Below, piece after piece: positions 48,726 to 58,900 of a stretch of DNA of 64,000 nucleotides. The translations under genes were made by a program, and so were the position numbers. The notes under the pieces are model-generated. The model had not been told where the DNA came from. It saw nothing but the letters and a program-made list of their open reading frames with translations, and did no database searches. The DNA comes from Nematopogon swammerdamellus (Eukaryota; Arthropoda; Insecta; Lepidoptera; Adelidae), in assembly GCA_946902875.1 (NCBI GenBank), contig OX336355.1, forward strand, positions 15,285,347 through 15,349,346, given 5' to 3'. Every line of letters starts with the position of its first letter. The first letter of the stretch is position 1.

Positions 48726-51710
48726 ATGCGCAAACCGTTCGTGATGGTGAAGATGGAGGGTTCGAAGACGACAAGCAAGACGGGCTCGCTGAAGGCGCTG
48801 CTGCTGAAGGCTTGGCGCGAGCGCTGGAGCGACATCCAGTGGGGGATCAACATCAAGACAATCCTGCCGCGCGGTGTCAGCGGCGACGTCTACAACCTGG
48901 CTGATTGCATCCTCCAGCAAGCGACCGTCGGCTGTGGCGCCAACCAGCTGGTCATTTCCTACCTCAAGCACTCTCTCGCCGCTCAGCTAGTGTCCTACGC
49001 TGCCGTGCTGCAGAGGATAGCCAAGTTCGACGCATTCCACAAGCCGCACTGCATCCTCAGTCTTCTGGAGCTCATTGAGAGCTTCCTCGACAGCATCACC
49101 TGCCACGGCAAGCTGGAGGAGGGCCTGCTCGCCTCGGCCGTCTCATCTATCGTACTATGGCTACTCCAAGTCTACCATTACAACCTGAGCAAGTACGCCT
49201 CGGTCGGCGCGAACCCGCTGCAGAGTCAGGAGCTCCTCGAGAAGTCTACCACGCTGCTCAATTACATCGTCCACACGGACTTCCTGCTCGGCATGTTCTG
49301 TCTGGCGAAGCAGGACGACCCCGACGAGTACGGCGAGATCACCAAGAAATGTCAAGAGATCAACAACCTCACAATGATGAACACTCAGTTCAAGCCTCCG
49401 GTCGCAATCCACGAGACCCTGCAGGTCATATGCAATATGGACTGCGATAAAATTGCTCCGTTAAACAATAAACCGGAGCCCGTGACTTACTGTCTCCAAG
49501 CGTTGATCGCTATTGAGGTTCTCGCGAATCCTAGCGCCGATACTCAGATTTTCGTCAATGAGCTTCTAATGGTTCAACGGATCAAAGGCTACTCTCTTGC
49601 GCGACTCTACTCGGAGCTCATTCGCGCCTCCTTAATCTCGCTGAACAACGCCAGCGGCAGTGCAACCAAGCAGTCCGTGTGGGGCGCCTTCACCTTCCTA
49701 AAAGTCCCTCATATCATCCACCATCTCCACAATACCTGCGGAAATACTTCCAAGGAAGAATATGCGGTTGAAGTGGTCGATGCATTCGAAATGCTCCTTC
49801 AAAAGACACCGCTGCTGGACGTACTAGATTTAAAGTGCTCGTGCAACTGCGTTCAATCTCTTCTCGAAAGCTTGCTCAAGCTCTCTCTTGTGACCGAGAC
49901 GCACCTAACCTATTTCTCTCAGAAGAGAGAAAGCGCTGATACGAGACTGCAAAAACTGGAACCGACCGGTCTTCAAGGTTCTATACCCGTTTTCATCATG
50001 AGGGCTGAACCGACGCTCGCCGGGATACTGAAGACTATGGGCGCAGACTTCCTGAAGATTCAGGATGCTCTTTACGGCATGCTGTGTCAAGTGCTGAGCG
50101 GTAAGAATTTGGAGGCGATCCTAGCCGTCGCTGCTGTAGAAGGCAAGCTGAAACTGTTTGTTTCAAAGCTGATTAAATTCAATGAGTGCTCGCTTCAAGT
50201 ATCAGCTGACATCGGCAAAAGTTCTCAATCTAAGGCGATGCTCTTCGATATATCATTTCTCATCCTCTGCGCTATCGTCCAAGAATACGGGGCTGAAGCA
50301 GTCCTGGAGGAGAACGGCGATTCATTCTTCGAGCAGTGGGTGCGAGACTGCATGGTACAAAAGGGTGTCCCTAAATCCCCCGAGCACATCCTCCAGAAGT
50401 GCGACCCGCAGAAGGTCGACCTACTGATACATCAGCTGATAAATCCAGATTTTGATTTTAAGAGTACAACCATGAAGTGCCACGATTTGTGCCTTAACGT
50501 CAGCGGTGCCATGAAGGAAGTGCTGTTTGCGTGGGAGCAGGGTTCGCTATCCGCCACGGACGTAAAGAGAATGCTCGACGCCTTGAAGCAAAAGATGGCA
50601 TCGCTCGCCGTCTGCGCCTCCGCTTGGTTATGTTCCTACATGAACATCGTTCATCAGGATGCCTTACTCAAACCTATGAACATGGTTCAGCAATTTTTGA
50701 CTCCGCTGAGCGAAATGGAGCTAGCGCAGATGGACAATTCCAAGGAAAGATCCGTCCTCATGTTTCAAATTATAAGAAAAATGCAATACGACGTTCATCC
50801 GCCGACTGCTTCCAAGTCTAAAGTTTTAACGTTGAGCCACAGCATCGTCTCGCGTCAGCCCATCTCCGAGCAGTTGGAAGTCATATGGAAGGACATCAAG
50901 ACCAGGGGCTGGCTGCACATAGATTCGACGCACGTCGTCGAGAGCATCTTAAACACGGCCGGCCCAGTTTGGTTTGTTAAAAATTTAGTGAAGGAGGTGC
51001 TAAAGTTTCGCTATCAGGAAGATTTAGACCGTGCAGTGGATCTAGTGTTTGCGATGTTCCATCTGAACATTGAAAAATGCACCGAGGCATTGTTGCTGCA
51101 AGTTTTGCCTCAGTACTTGTATAACTCTAAACTGTGCGAGGAGTTGGTGGAGCCACAATCATCGGTGCTGGCGAAGCTGTCCGTTTATTGTATTTATTCG
51201 GCTCTCGAGTACAGCAACTCTAACAAAGCGATGAACACTAGCAAGAAGCGCGGCCGACACGAGGACGCAGAGGACATCGAAGCCCTCTGCCCCACCAACA
51301 AGGTGAGACGCCTCAACGACAACACCGCCGAGAGCAGCACGTTATTTGTCAACGCGCTGCCGCAGAATCAAAACTCTGCAAATATCTTACTAAAGGAGCC
51401 TCTTCAATCTGCCCTAGAGAATCTATACAAGGCGTTTTCGCAGCTCGCTGGGAAAGACGGCGAGGTGTCGCCGCAGACTCATTTTATTTTTCAGTTTCTA
51501 GTTTATATTGTTCAATGTGGCCGCGATCGCGCTCAGATTGTGCTGCAGAAGATGCCGAGCGATTTAGTTCCGACACTGATCAAGGCACTGCCGGAAATGT
51601 TCAATATCGGCCTCCTTTTGAGACTACACGATCTGTCTACCAGCTACGGTAGAAAGGACACTGCCAGAGACTTGTGTATGTTGAGGAACATGCAGTTACG
51701 TCCTGATTGA
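48726..51710 (+). CDS. MED24: Mediator complex subunit 24, single-exon ORF
   Basis: MED24 is a tail-module subunit of Mediator, the complex linking DNA-bound activators to RNA polymerase II in the nucleus. The ORF from the first true ATG gives 994 residues (human about 989) without an intron, frameshift or stop. Family marks: LKALLLKAWRERWSDIQWGI near the start, LVISYLKHSLAAQLVSY, AFTFLKVPHIIHHL, PLLDVLDLKCSCNC, MRAEPTLAGILKTM, LLFDISFLILC-like AMLFDISFLILCAIVQEYGA, and KTRGWLHIDSTHVVESIL. A basic stretch SKKRGRHEDAEDIEALCP lies near residue 840. The open frame extends upstream to a GTG at 48678, which is not a plausible start. In-frame ATGs at 48726, 48744 and 48753 are candidates, the last two in better context (purine at -3, G at +4). 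Codon use is GC-richer at the 5' end. TAG-free to TGA at 51708. Confidence 0.95.
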   Translation: MRKPFVMVKMEGSKTTSKTGSLKALLLKAWRERWSDIQWGINIKTILPRGVSGDVYNLADCILQQATVGCGANQLVISYLKHSLAAQLVSYAAVLQRIAKFDAFHKPHCILSLLELIESFLDSITCHGKLEEGLLASAVSSIVLWLLQVYHYNLSKYASVGANPLQSQELLEKSTTLLNYIVHTDFLLGMFCLAKQDDPDEYGEITKKCQEINNLTMMNTQFKPPVAIHETLQVICNMDCDKIAPLNNKPEPVTYCLQALIAIEVLANPSADTQIFVNELLMVQRIKGYSLARLYSELIRASLISLNNASGSATKQSVWGAFTFLKVPHIIHHLHNTCGNTSKEEYAVEVVDAFEMLLQKTPLLDVLDLKCSCNCVQSLLESLLKLSLVTETHLTYFSQKRESADTRLQKLEPTGLQGSIPVFIMRAEPTLAGILKTMGADFLKIQDALYGMLCQVLSGKNLEAILAVAAVEGKLKLFVSKLIKFNECSLQVSADIGKSSQSKAMLFDISFLILCAIVQEYGAEAVLEENGDSFFEQWVRDCMVQKGVPKSPEHILQKCDPQKVDLLIHQLINPDFDFKSTTMKCHDLCLNVSGAMKEVLFAWEQGSLSATDVKRMLDALKQKMASLAVCASAWLCSYMNIVHQDALLKPMNMVQQFLTPLSEMELAQMDNSKERSVLMFQIIRKMQYDVHPPTASKSKVLTLSHSIVSRQPISEQLEVIWKDIKTRGWLHIDSTHVVESILNTAGPVWFVKNLVKEVLKFRYQEDLDRAVDLVFAMFHLNIEKCTEALLLQVLPQYLYNSKLCEELVEPQSSVLAKLSVYCIYSALEYSNSNKAMNTSKKRGRHEDAEDIEALCPTNKVRRLNDNTAESSTLFVNALPQNQNSANILLKEPLQSALENLYKAFSQLAGKDGEVSPQTHFIFQFLVYIVQCGRDRAQIVLQKMPSDLVPTLIKALPEMFNIGLLLRLHDLSTSYGRKDTARDLCMLRNMQLRPD

Positions 51711-52084
51711 GAAGTTTGGGGTCAGGTTGTGATTATAACAATAGATAAATCAAATCAAATCCAAATATGTTTATTGCACTTATAAATAATGTTTACAAAA
51801 GGTACAGCTTAACGCCGTAGGCATTCTACTCCAGCCAACCTTTGGGTTATTGTGAAAGAGTTTGAAGTGGCAGAGAGAAATATTAAGGTGATGTAGAATA
51901 TACAATTTCAACAGATAATAAAACATAAATACAAATAAATACATAAATATAAATAAATACATACAAATATACTACACAGATAAGATATACAGAGAAAGGT
52001 AACATTCCACTCTAAATAATTTACAATGCCACTTTCATAATACTGTTTTTAAGTAACTATGTTTTATTAAATTTTTACATATCA
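51711..52084. other. MED24 3' flank with retroelement 3' end
   Basis: No canonical AATAAA within the first 60 bp after the stop. From about 51750 the minus strand reads as a retroelement 3' end (CAACCCAAAGG-type sequence, then GTGCAATAAACATATTTGGA), so MED24 polyadenylation may use AT-rich signals further on. Confidence 0.5.
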
Positions 52085-52401
52085 CACACGCTGAATCCCG
52101 ACAATCGGGGTAAGCAGAGTAATCGGTGTTGTGCTGCAAGAACTCTGGTAAATTACAGCACAACACCGACCACCACGTTTCGCAAATTATTCGAACAAGA
52201 TTCAATCGATCAAGCAGCAAGTAAGGCACGAAGACCCACCTGCTGCATGACTCGGTGGAAGTACCATGCCAAGGTGAGAGGTGGCGAGCCTGTCGCCCTT
52301 TAGCACGGCATCTTGTCCTTATCCCTTAGTCGCCTTTTACGACATGCACGGGGAGAGATGCAGTGAGGCTATTCTTTTTAAGTACCGGCCCCACACGGTA
52401 C
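52085..52401 (-). mobile_element. Short repeat family C, complete with head A
   Basis: CACGCTGAATCCCGACAATC ... GTTGTGCTGCAAGAACTC ... ATTCAATCGATCAAGCAGCA ... GCACGGCATCTTGTCCTTAT, then inverted head A to GTACCGGCCCCACACGGTAC. Confidence 0.85.
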
Positions 52402-52487
52402 CTAAATTTTAATAATAAGTAATTAAATTTTTATTGTAATATTTGTTGTTAATGTTTCCATCAAATTAAAGGATTACTTATATTATG

Positions 52488-53185
52488 GTACGCAGCATCA
52501 TGTTACTTGGCCGTGGCAACTGTGAAGTTAGTTTATACCCAGCATCACCATACTTGGCCGTGGCAACTATGAAGTTAGTTTATATCATGGTACCCAGCAT
52601 CACATTACATGGCCGTGGCCACCGTGAAGTTGGTTTATATCATGGTACCTACCATCATGTTACTTGGCCGTGGCAACTGTGAAGTTGGTTTATATCATGG
52701 TACCCAGCATCACGTTACTTGGCCGTGACCACTGTGAAGTTAGTTTATATCATGGTACCCAGCATAATGTACTTGGTCGTGGTCGCTGTGAAGTTAGTTT
52801 ATATCATGGTACCCAGCATCGTGTTACTTGGCAGTGGCCACTGTGAGGTTAGTTTATATCATGGTACCCAGCATAGAGTTACTTGGCCATGGCCACTGTG
52901 AAGTTAGTTTATATCATGGTACCCAGCATCATGTTGCTTCGCCGTGGCTACTGTGAAGTTAGTTTATATCATGGTACCCAGCATAGAGTTACTTGGCCAT
53001 GGCCACTGTGAAGTTAGTTTATATCATGGTACCCAGCATCATGTTGCTTCGCCGTGGCTACTGTGAAGTTAGTTTATATCATGGCACCGAGCATTATGTT
53101 ACTTGGCCGTGGCCACTGAAATTAGTTTATATCATGGAACCTAGCATTATATTACTTGGCCGTGGCCGCTGTGAAGTTAGTTTAA
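52488..53185. repeat. 55-bp minisatellite, about 12-13 units
   Basis: Unit near TATCATGGTACCCAGCATCA + TGTTACTTGGCCGTGGCCAC + TGTGAAGTTAGTTTA. Two adjacent units (around 52860..53080) repeat as a pair, indicating recent dimer duplication. Four short plus-strand ORFs here are satellite artefacts. Confidence 0.95.
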
Positions 53186-53511
53186 AGGACTCGGTCTAGT
53201 ACAATTTTAGTCCCAAGCAGGATTAGACGTTCCACAATAAATTGTTCCGGAATAAATTATTGATTGCGTGCCTAACTTCATAACGACAAAGTAAGGTGAT
53301 GCGAGGGTTCCACTCGCTTGTGTATTTTTTAAATCATCCACTGAGAATATCATTTAAATAACTTTAACGGGTAACATAGTAAAGATGAATAGTCAAACTT
53401 CCCAATATGTGTTAAATTTTGTAGTGAGCTTATTCGCATTGGCATAATAATATGGATTTCACCATATTAAAATATGTAGAACTAAATTTATTAAAATTGA
53501 AAAAGTAAGCT
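53186..53511. other. Unassigned spacer
   Basis: No gene or recognised repeat. Confidence 0.45.
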
Positions 53512-54515
53512 TTAGGTCCCTCCCTCTCCTTCTCACCTTACTAGGGGGTAGGTTTAATCTGCGCGGGCTGGTACCGCCGCACTGAATGAAGAACTGGTCG
53601 AAGCGGCTATGTAAATAGTTTGTGTTTTCCGTCCAATTCAGTGCAGCCGGTACGATCATAGGGAATCACTTACATGGTACCTAGTTCATCAAGGTGTTAT
53701 TGGCTGACATCACTGATGTTGTAGGCAGTGGCGGCTGGTGACTTCAGTGATCGGTAGTGCGCTAAGTACCTACCTAATTAAATACCAAATTTTCCAACAC
53801 ATTCCCAATGTTATTTTATGATCGCAACTTTCAAATTTTTTAAACGCCTGCGTTTTATTATGTACGTACCTAGTATGAATATTCTCAAGCCACTCAATGC
53901 ATTGCAAAAAACAAGAAAAAAAAATCCAAACACGTTTTTTAACTCATTTTTAGTACCTTTATGAACACACCCATAGACCACAACACTACTGCAGCTTTCA
54001 AAAAGAAAACGGTAGTAATGCGCGCTGACTCTAGGTAGACTGACTCGTGCAAAACGAATCGCTCGCGACGTGTCGCACGCGCGCCTATTCACGATATAGC
54101 GTCCTTGTTTGGCGCTCGTGCGCCGTTCGCAGAACTCCATTTCGGCCCTACTGTTTCTATGAAGTATATTTTGTCTCACGCGCCAGCGGTGTTTTGCCGA
54201 TGCCCATACATTCAGTATGGGAGACCCGCGTGCGTTTTTGATTCCGCACGGGGCGCGCTACGTTGGCGCTAGCGAAGCATGGCACGGGTTTACTCGTAAA
54301 AACGTGCCTTGTGATCTATAAAATAACGTCGAATTCACATTCGTATTTATTTGGAGTGCGATCTTTATGGTTTTAATGTAGGTACCTATGTTTTAAGATA
54401 TATGTATTTTGAGTGAAGTAAAGACTTCTCGTGGTATGGTAGTGCTGCGAGCGCACTTTAGGACCAGCCGCCACTGGTTGTAGGTGATGTAGCCAAACGT
54501 GTCAGTTTGGAGAAA
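53512..54515 (+). mobile_element. SINE S1 interrupted by a hAT-like element
   Basis: S1 from TTAGGTCCCTCCC through the core and body to GATGTTGTAGG (53725). It resumes after the insertion with TGATGTAGCCAAACGTGTCAG and a degenerate A tail near 54515. Confidence 0.85.
53726..54476. mobile_element. Non-autonomous hAT-like element, perfect 8-bp target duplication
   Basis: Terminal inverted repeats CAGTGGCGGCTGGT and ACCAGCCGCCACTG bound 751 bp, flanked on both sides by GTTGTAGG (53718..53725 and 54477..54484). An 8-bp duplication with CAGnGGCGG-type ends is the hAT hallmark. The internal 369-bp minus-strand frame has no hAT dimerisation or other transposase motif that I recognise. Confidence 0.92.
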
Positions 54516-55887
54516 AAACATTTTTTTTTCCGATAATATGATCTACCTGCAAGCTTAGGTACAAGGATACCCAGTGTAATTGAAATGTTTTCTGTAATCT
54601 CGATAAAAAAAATCTTGTTTAGCTAGTACATACATATTTACTTACTACATGTTATGCGTGCATGAGGGGAATCTGCGTATAAGTACATATTTTTTGTTCG
54701 TAAATATTTCGTGCTCTTATCATTGTTACCTGTCTATAAAAATTAATGTAAATTTATGTTTACCTAATTTTTTTTTTTCAACTTACTTGAATTTATAAAT
54801 AAATGTTTGAATCTTAATTTTGTCTTATTTACATTAAATTAGAAATGTTTAAAACAAATGTAAAAAAATTACATTTATGTAGGTAGTGTAAACTATTTGA
54901 ACAACATTGAAATCAGTTTTATTTTCTACATAAATATGGTTTGAAAAAAAAAATCATTTAGGTACTTAGTACTTACCTACCATGAAATAACAAATCCCAA
55001 TTAAATTTCATTTTCGTGCGAGAATTTAGGTATTCTCGCACAACGCGTCTCTCGCGTTTGGGATATTCACGGAAAGGATCGGTAGGAAAATAAATGTTAC
55101 ACTTTAGCGAGATATTTTATTTCTCAACTTTATCAACAATAGGTACATAATTAAATTCACAAACCATTTATACTTTACAGTACGAATACCTCTGTCTATA
55201 ATACATTGAAATTTGAGCTTATCCTAAAAAAATTACATTATACACATTATTATTAAGATAAATCCTTTTTAGCCGATTCCATCTTGTAATTTATTTGCAG
55301 TAACACATTTTCAATATTTTGGTATTAAAATGTTTCTCAATAGAGTATCCGTGAGTCACAAATATTTTGGCAAAGTGTCGCACCCAATATGTGTTTGACT
55401 CCTTACTAACTTAGCCTGCTTAACAGTAAGAGAAGATCACAAATTTGTGTTCTGACTACTTCACAATTTCTTTTCTGGTACATTTCAAGTCATGGTCCTT
55501 CGAGCCGGATTATCATTTAGCCAGCATAAAAACAAATACTTTTAAAATAGAAATACTTAGCTTGTGTTTGTACTACATATTAATTTGTTTTTCGCTACTG
55601 AAATCTTTTACTACTTAACCAAACTTACAAGCCAACATAGTTTTACAATAAATATACATATACCTAACATATTTCTTTACTTGATAAAATTAAATACTCA
55701 AGCTCAATTAAAATCACATTTGATGTGGACGGTTCTTTATCTTTATGCACCAAATATTATTGCCTATTATAATATACTTTTGTACATATTTACACAAGTT
55801 ATAGTACATAGATTGATCACAGAATAGCTCCAGAGCATTTTCTTCTTTCTAACTAAATGTATAGATGTGTTGGATTTTCCTTAATGT
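54516..55887. other. AT-rich region downstream of the unnamed gene
   Basis: Strongly AT-rich. It probably includes the 3' UTR of the minus-strand gene that ends at 55888, but no unique polyadenylation site can be picked. No other gene seen. Confidence 0.45.
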
Positions 55888-55937
55888 TCATAATGATGTC
55901 CTCTTCGATTCTGGAGGTTCCGGGTGGGTAGCTGGAT
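55888..55937 (-). CDS. Unnamed gene, candidate last exon
   Basis: Acceptor TTTATTTTTGTCTAG, then ATCCAGCTACC. In the phase set by the previous donor it reads YPATHPEPPESKRTSL and stops. A different frame (SSYPPGTSRIEEDIIMNIKE) is open further, to a TAG near 55853, and looks at least as protein-like. RNA evidence is needed to choose. Confidence 0.55.
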
Positions 55938-58900
55938 CTAGACAAAAATAAAAACATTACATTCTTGAATTTACCGAAGTTGTGGGACGAAACATTAATT
56001 TATATTTGGACCAATGTATTTGAGGTACCTACTCATCCTACCTACTGCCTAGGGCACTTAGTACCTCAACCTTTACTCATAAGTAGACATAAATGATATG
56101 TATTAGGCATGTACGTATCATGTTGGAAGAATGGATGATAGAAGACTAACGAAAGAAATTTGTGGATCAAATGTGGGTGGAAGAGTCGGGAAGGGTCGCC
56201 CTAGACGCACGTACCTGGACCAGATCGGGCATGTGCTCAAAAAGGATCAAGTGCGTAGTACCCGTAAACGACGAGCATGCATGAGGAACATTTATGAGAG
56301 TGGAAGAGGCGGCAGAGGTGTGTCAGGATCGTGGCACATGGAGATCCGTTGTCTCTGCCTACCCCATCGGGAAACAGGCGTGACACCACAGAATATTTAA
56401 TAGGTGTGACGCTATGTACCTATATGCATGTATGTACTTGCATAATACTCACATTTTATTTTTCTGAACATATTTTCCATAGTTAAAACTATAGGTCTCT
56501 TACCTCTATTTCTTTTGGGGGCCACCACATCATTTCGAACTGCGATTTGATACACTTGGGTCTCTCCTCTCGTCGGGGGGTTGGTTGCTCTCGGATGGCT
56601 TTCTACTGTAATGCTCTCTTGCGATTGGTGCGCCGTCGAAAGCCTCTGATCTCTAGTCCAGACGGGGTCATTGGGTTGTCTGAAGTCTTCAGAAACTAAA
56701 GGAACAGGGTTACTACTGTTGTGAGGAACATACTGTTCCGGCGACCAGTCGAAGACGAAGGTGTGATTGTAGCTATGCGTGTACGCACTGGGTGTCCCAG
56801 ATGGCGTAGGAGGCGTGGTAGTAACGTAAGGACTTAGATCTTGATGGCACACGTCTGGAACTTTTTGTAGAGCGCTCTCCGACCATGGTGGACTAGGATT
56901 CCATTGATCGATTAGCTCCGTGTGGTCTGCTATATTTATATTCTTGGCTGCCGGCCTTCTACTGATGATAGATGACGGAGCCAAAGCTACTAAGGTGTCT
57001 CCACCGCCAGTACTAACTGCGGCAGGTGTGCATCTGGGAGATATATTGGATACTAGGGAAGAACTGGCTTTGGGCTCGTCGGAACTTTTATGTTTTCTCT
57101 TGGCATTCGGTTGAATTGGTATTCTTGTTTCTTCAACCCTTAGGTGGTGGTACCTGAAACAAAATTCTCACTTTACGCTCTGTTAGGATTGAGAAGATTA
57201 TCGATCTACCTTGGTCCATACAGGCTAGCTACCTTGCACCTTGAAGCGGTCCTTCCATCGAGTTATGCAGCAGATGGTCTTCATGCCTTACTTGCTGCTT
57301 GATAGTTATCTTGTCCGAACTCTTTACTGGATTTAGTGGTCGGTATTTTGCTGTATTTACCAGACTCCTTTCAGCACAACACCGATTACTCTACCTACCC
57401 CCATTGTCGGGATATAGTGTGTGGTCAATGTATTTCATAGCTACAACCAAAGATTTTAGAACGAAAATCTTTTCATACAAATTAAGTGGGTATCGCTGTC
57501 TTATTGTCAGATGAGCCTATCTACAGTCCGAGCGCGAGCACCGAGGAATCCGTGACTTTGGAAAATAATTTATTATAGAATTTTTATATTACCTACTTAT
57601 AAATTAGTATAATATAACCCGCCTAGTATACTTGCTGTTTGATCGATTGAATCTTGTTCGAATACTTTGCGAAACGTGATGGTCGGTGTTGTGCTGTAAT
57701 TTACCAGAGATCTTGCAGCACAACATCGATTACTCTGCTTACCCCGATTGTCGGGATTCAGCGTGTGTGATATGTATGTATGTATAGTATAATCATCACA
57801 AAATGTGAATCTATATAAAAATTATATACAAATTCTATAATAAATTAATTTCCACAGCCACACAATTCCTCGGAGCTCGCGCGCGGACTGTAGACAGAAT
57901 ATCTAAGAATAACCGAAACGTGTGCATATACGTCTAACCTGAAATGCGGGAAACGCTTCAATTTGAGGTCTCACCTATCATCGGCCATGTGAACAGAATA
58001 ATCTACCGGTCCCGTGTCCGGTCTTTCATATGCGTAGTGAACGGCTGTGACGTGTGACGGCGCATGTGGCACCTGGGGCTGGAGACCAGGGTTCGGGTTG
58101 ACACCCTGGTTACCATTGAGACAGCCGCCGGGTGGAACTGGGTACTGCACTGCCGGCGGGTAGACCTGCAAGACATGCATTTTGAGAGGGAGGCTATTGC
58201 TTACTAGGGATTACTTGTACCGTGTGGGGCCGGAACTTTAAAATAATAGCCCCACTGCATCTCTCCCCGTGTATGTCGTAAAAGGCGACTAAGGGATATG
58301 ACTCCCTTATATTACTAGGTGGTAGGGTTTAACCCGCCTGGGTTGGTACCACCGCACTGATGGAAAGGTCGGTCGAAACGGCTATGTAAATAGTTTGTGT
58401 TTTCCGTCCAGTTCAGTGTAGCCGGCACGACCGAAGGGAAGCACTGACGTGGCACCAAGTTCACCCGGTGTTATGGGCTGACATCACGGATGTTGTAGGT
58501 GATGTAGCCAACCGTGTCAGTTTCCATAAAAAAAAAATGTCATGGTAGGAAGAAGTTAAGAAAAATCTATTACCTAATTGGTATTATGCTCCCTAAATAA
58601 GCATGGGACATCTTTCTGATTTTTTGGTCGTGTGTGTGTGTAAATTTTTTCTTTTAGAATTATTACTTTCCTTACATATTTCCTTGATGAATGTCCCTTC
58701 CCTAGCCTCTTACTAGGTGGTATGCTCAAATTGTAGCCGACTTGGTTTTTACCACCGTACTGGATGTAAGATGACCGCATCGCAGCCGCAGCTGTGTTCT
58801 CCCTATAGTCCCAGTATAGCCAGCAATCCAAGGAGAAGTCTCCAATATGGCACCTACCTTCTCGGAGGTGATATTGGCTGGCCGGAGCATGTCCTCTGGC

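Noticed and set aside
48603..49450. Antisense and shifted ORFs overlapping the start of MED24
   Set aside because: Shadow frames caused by the GC-rich 5' end of a strongly conserved gene.
57154..57514. ORFs in the intron between exons of the unnamed gene
   Set aside because: Consist of family C repeat and unconserved sequence without splice-site support.
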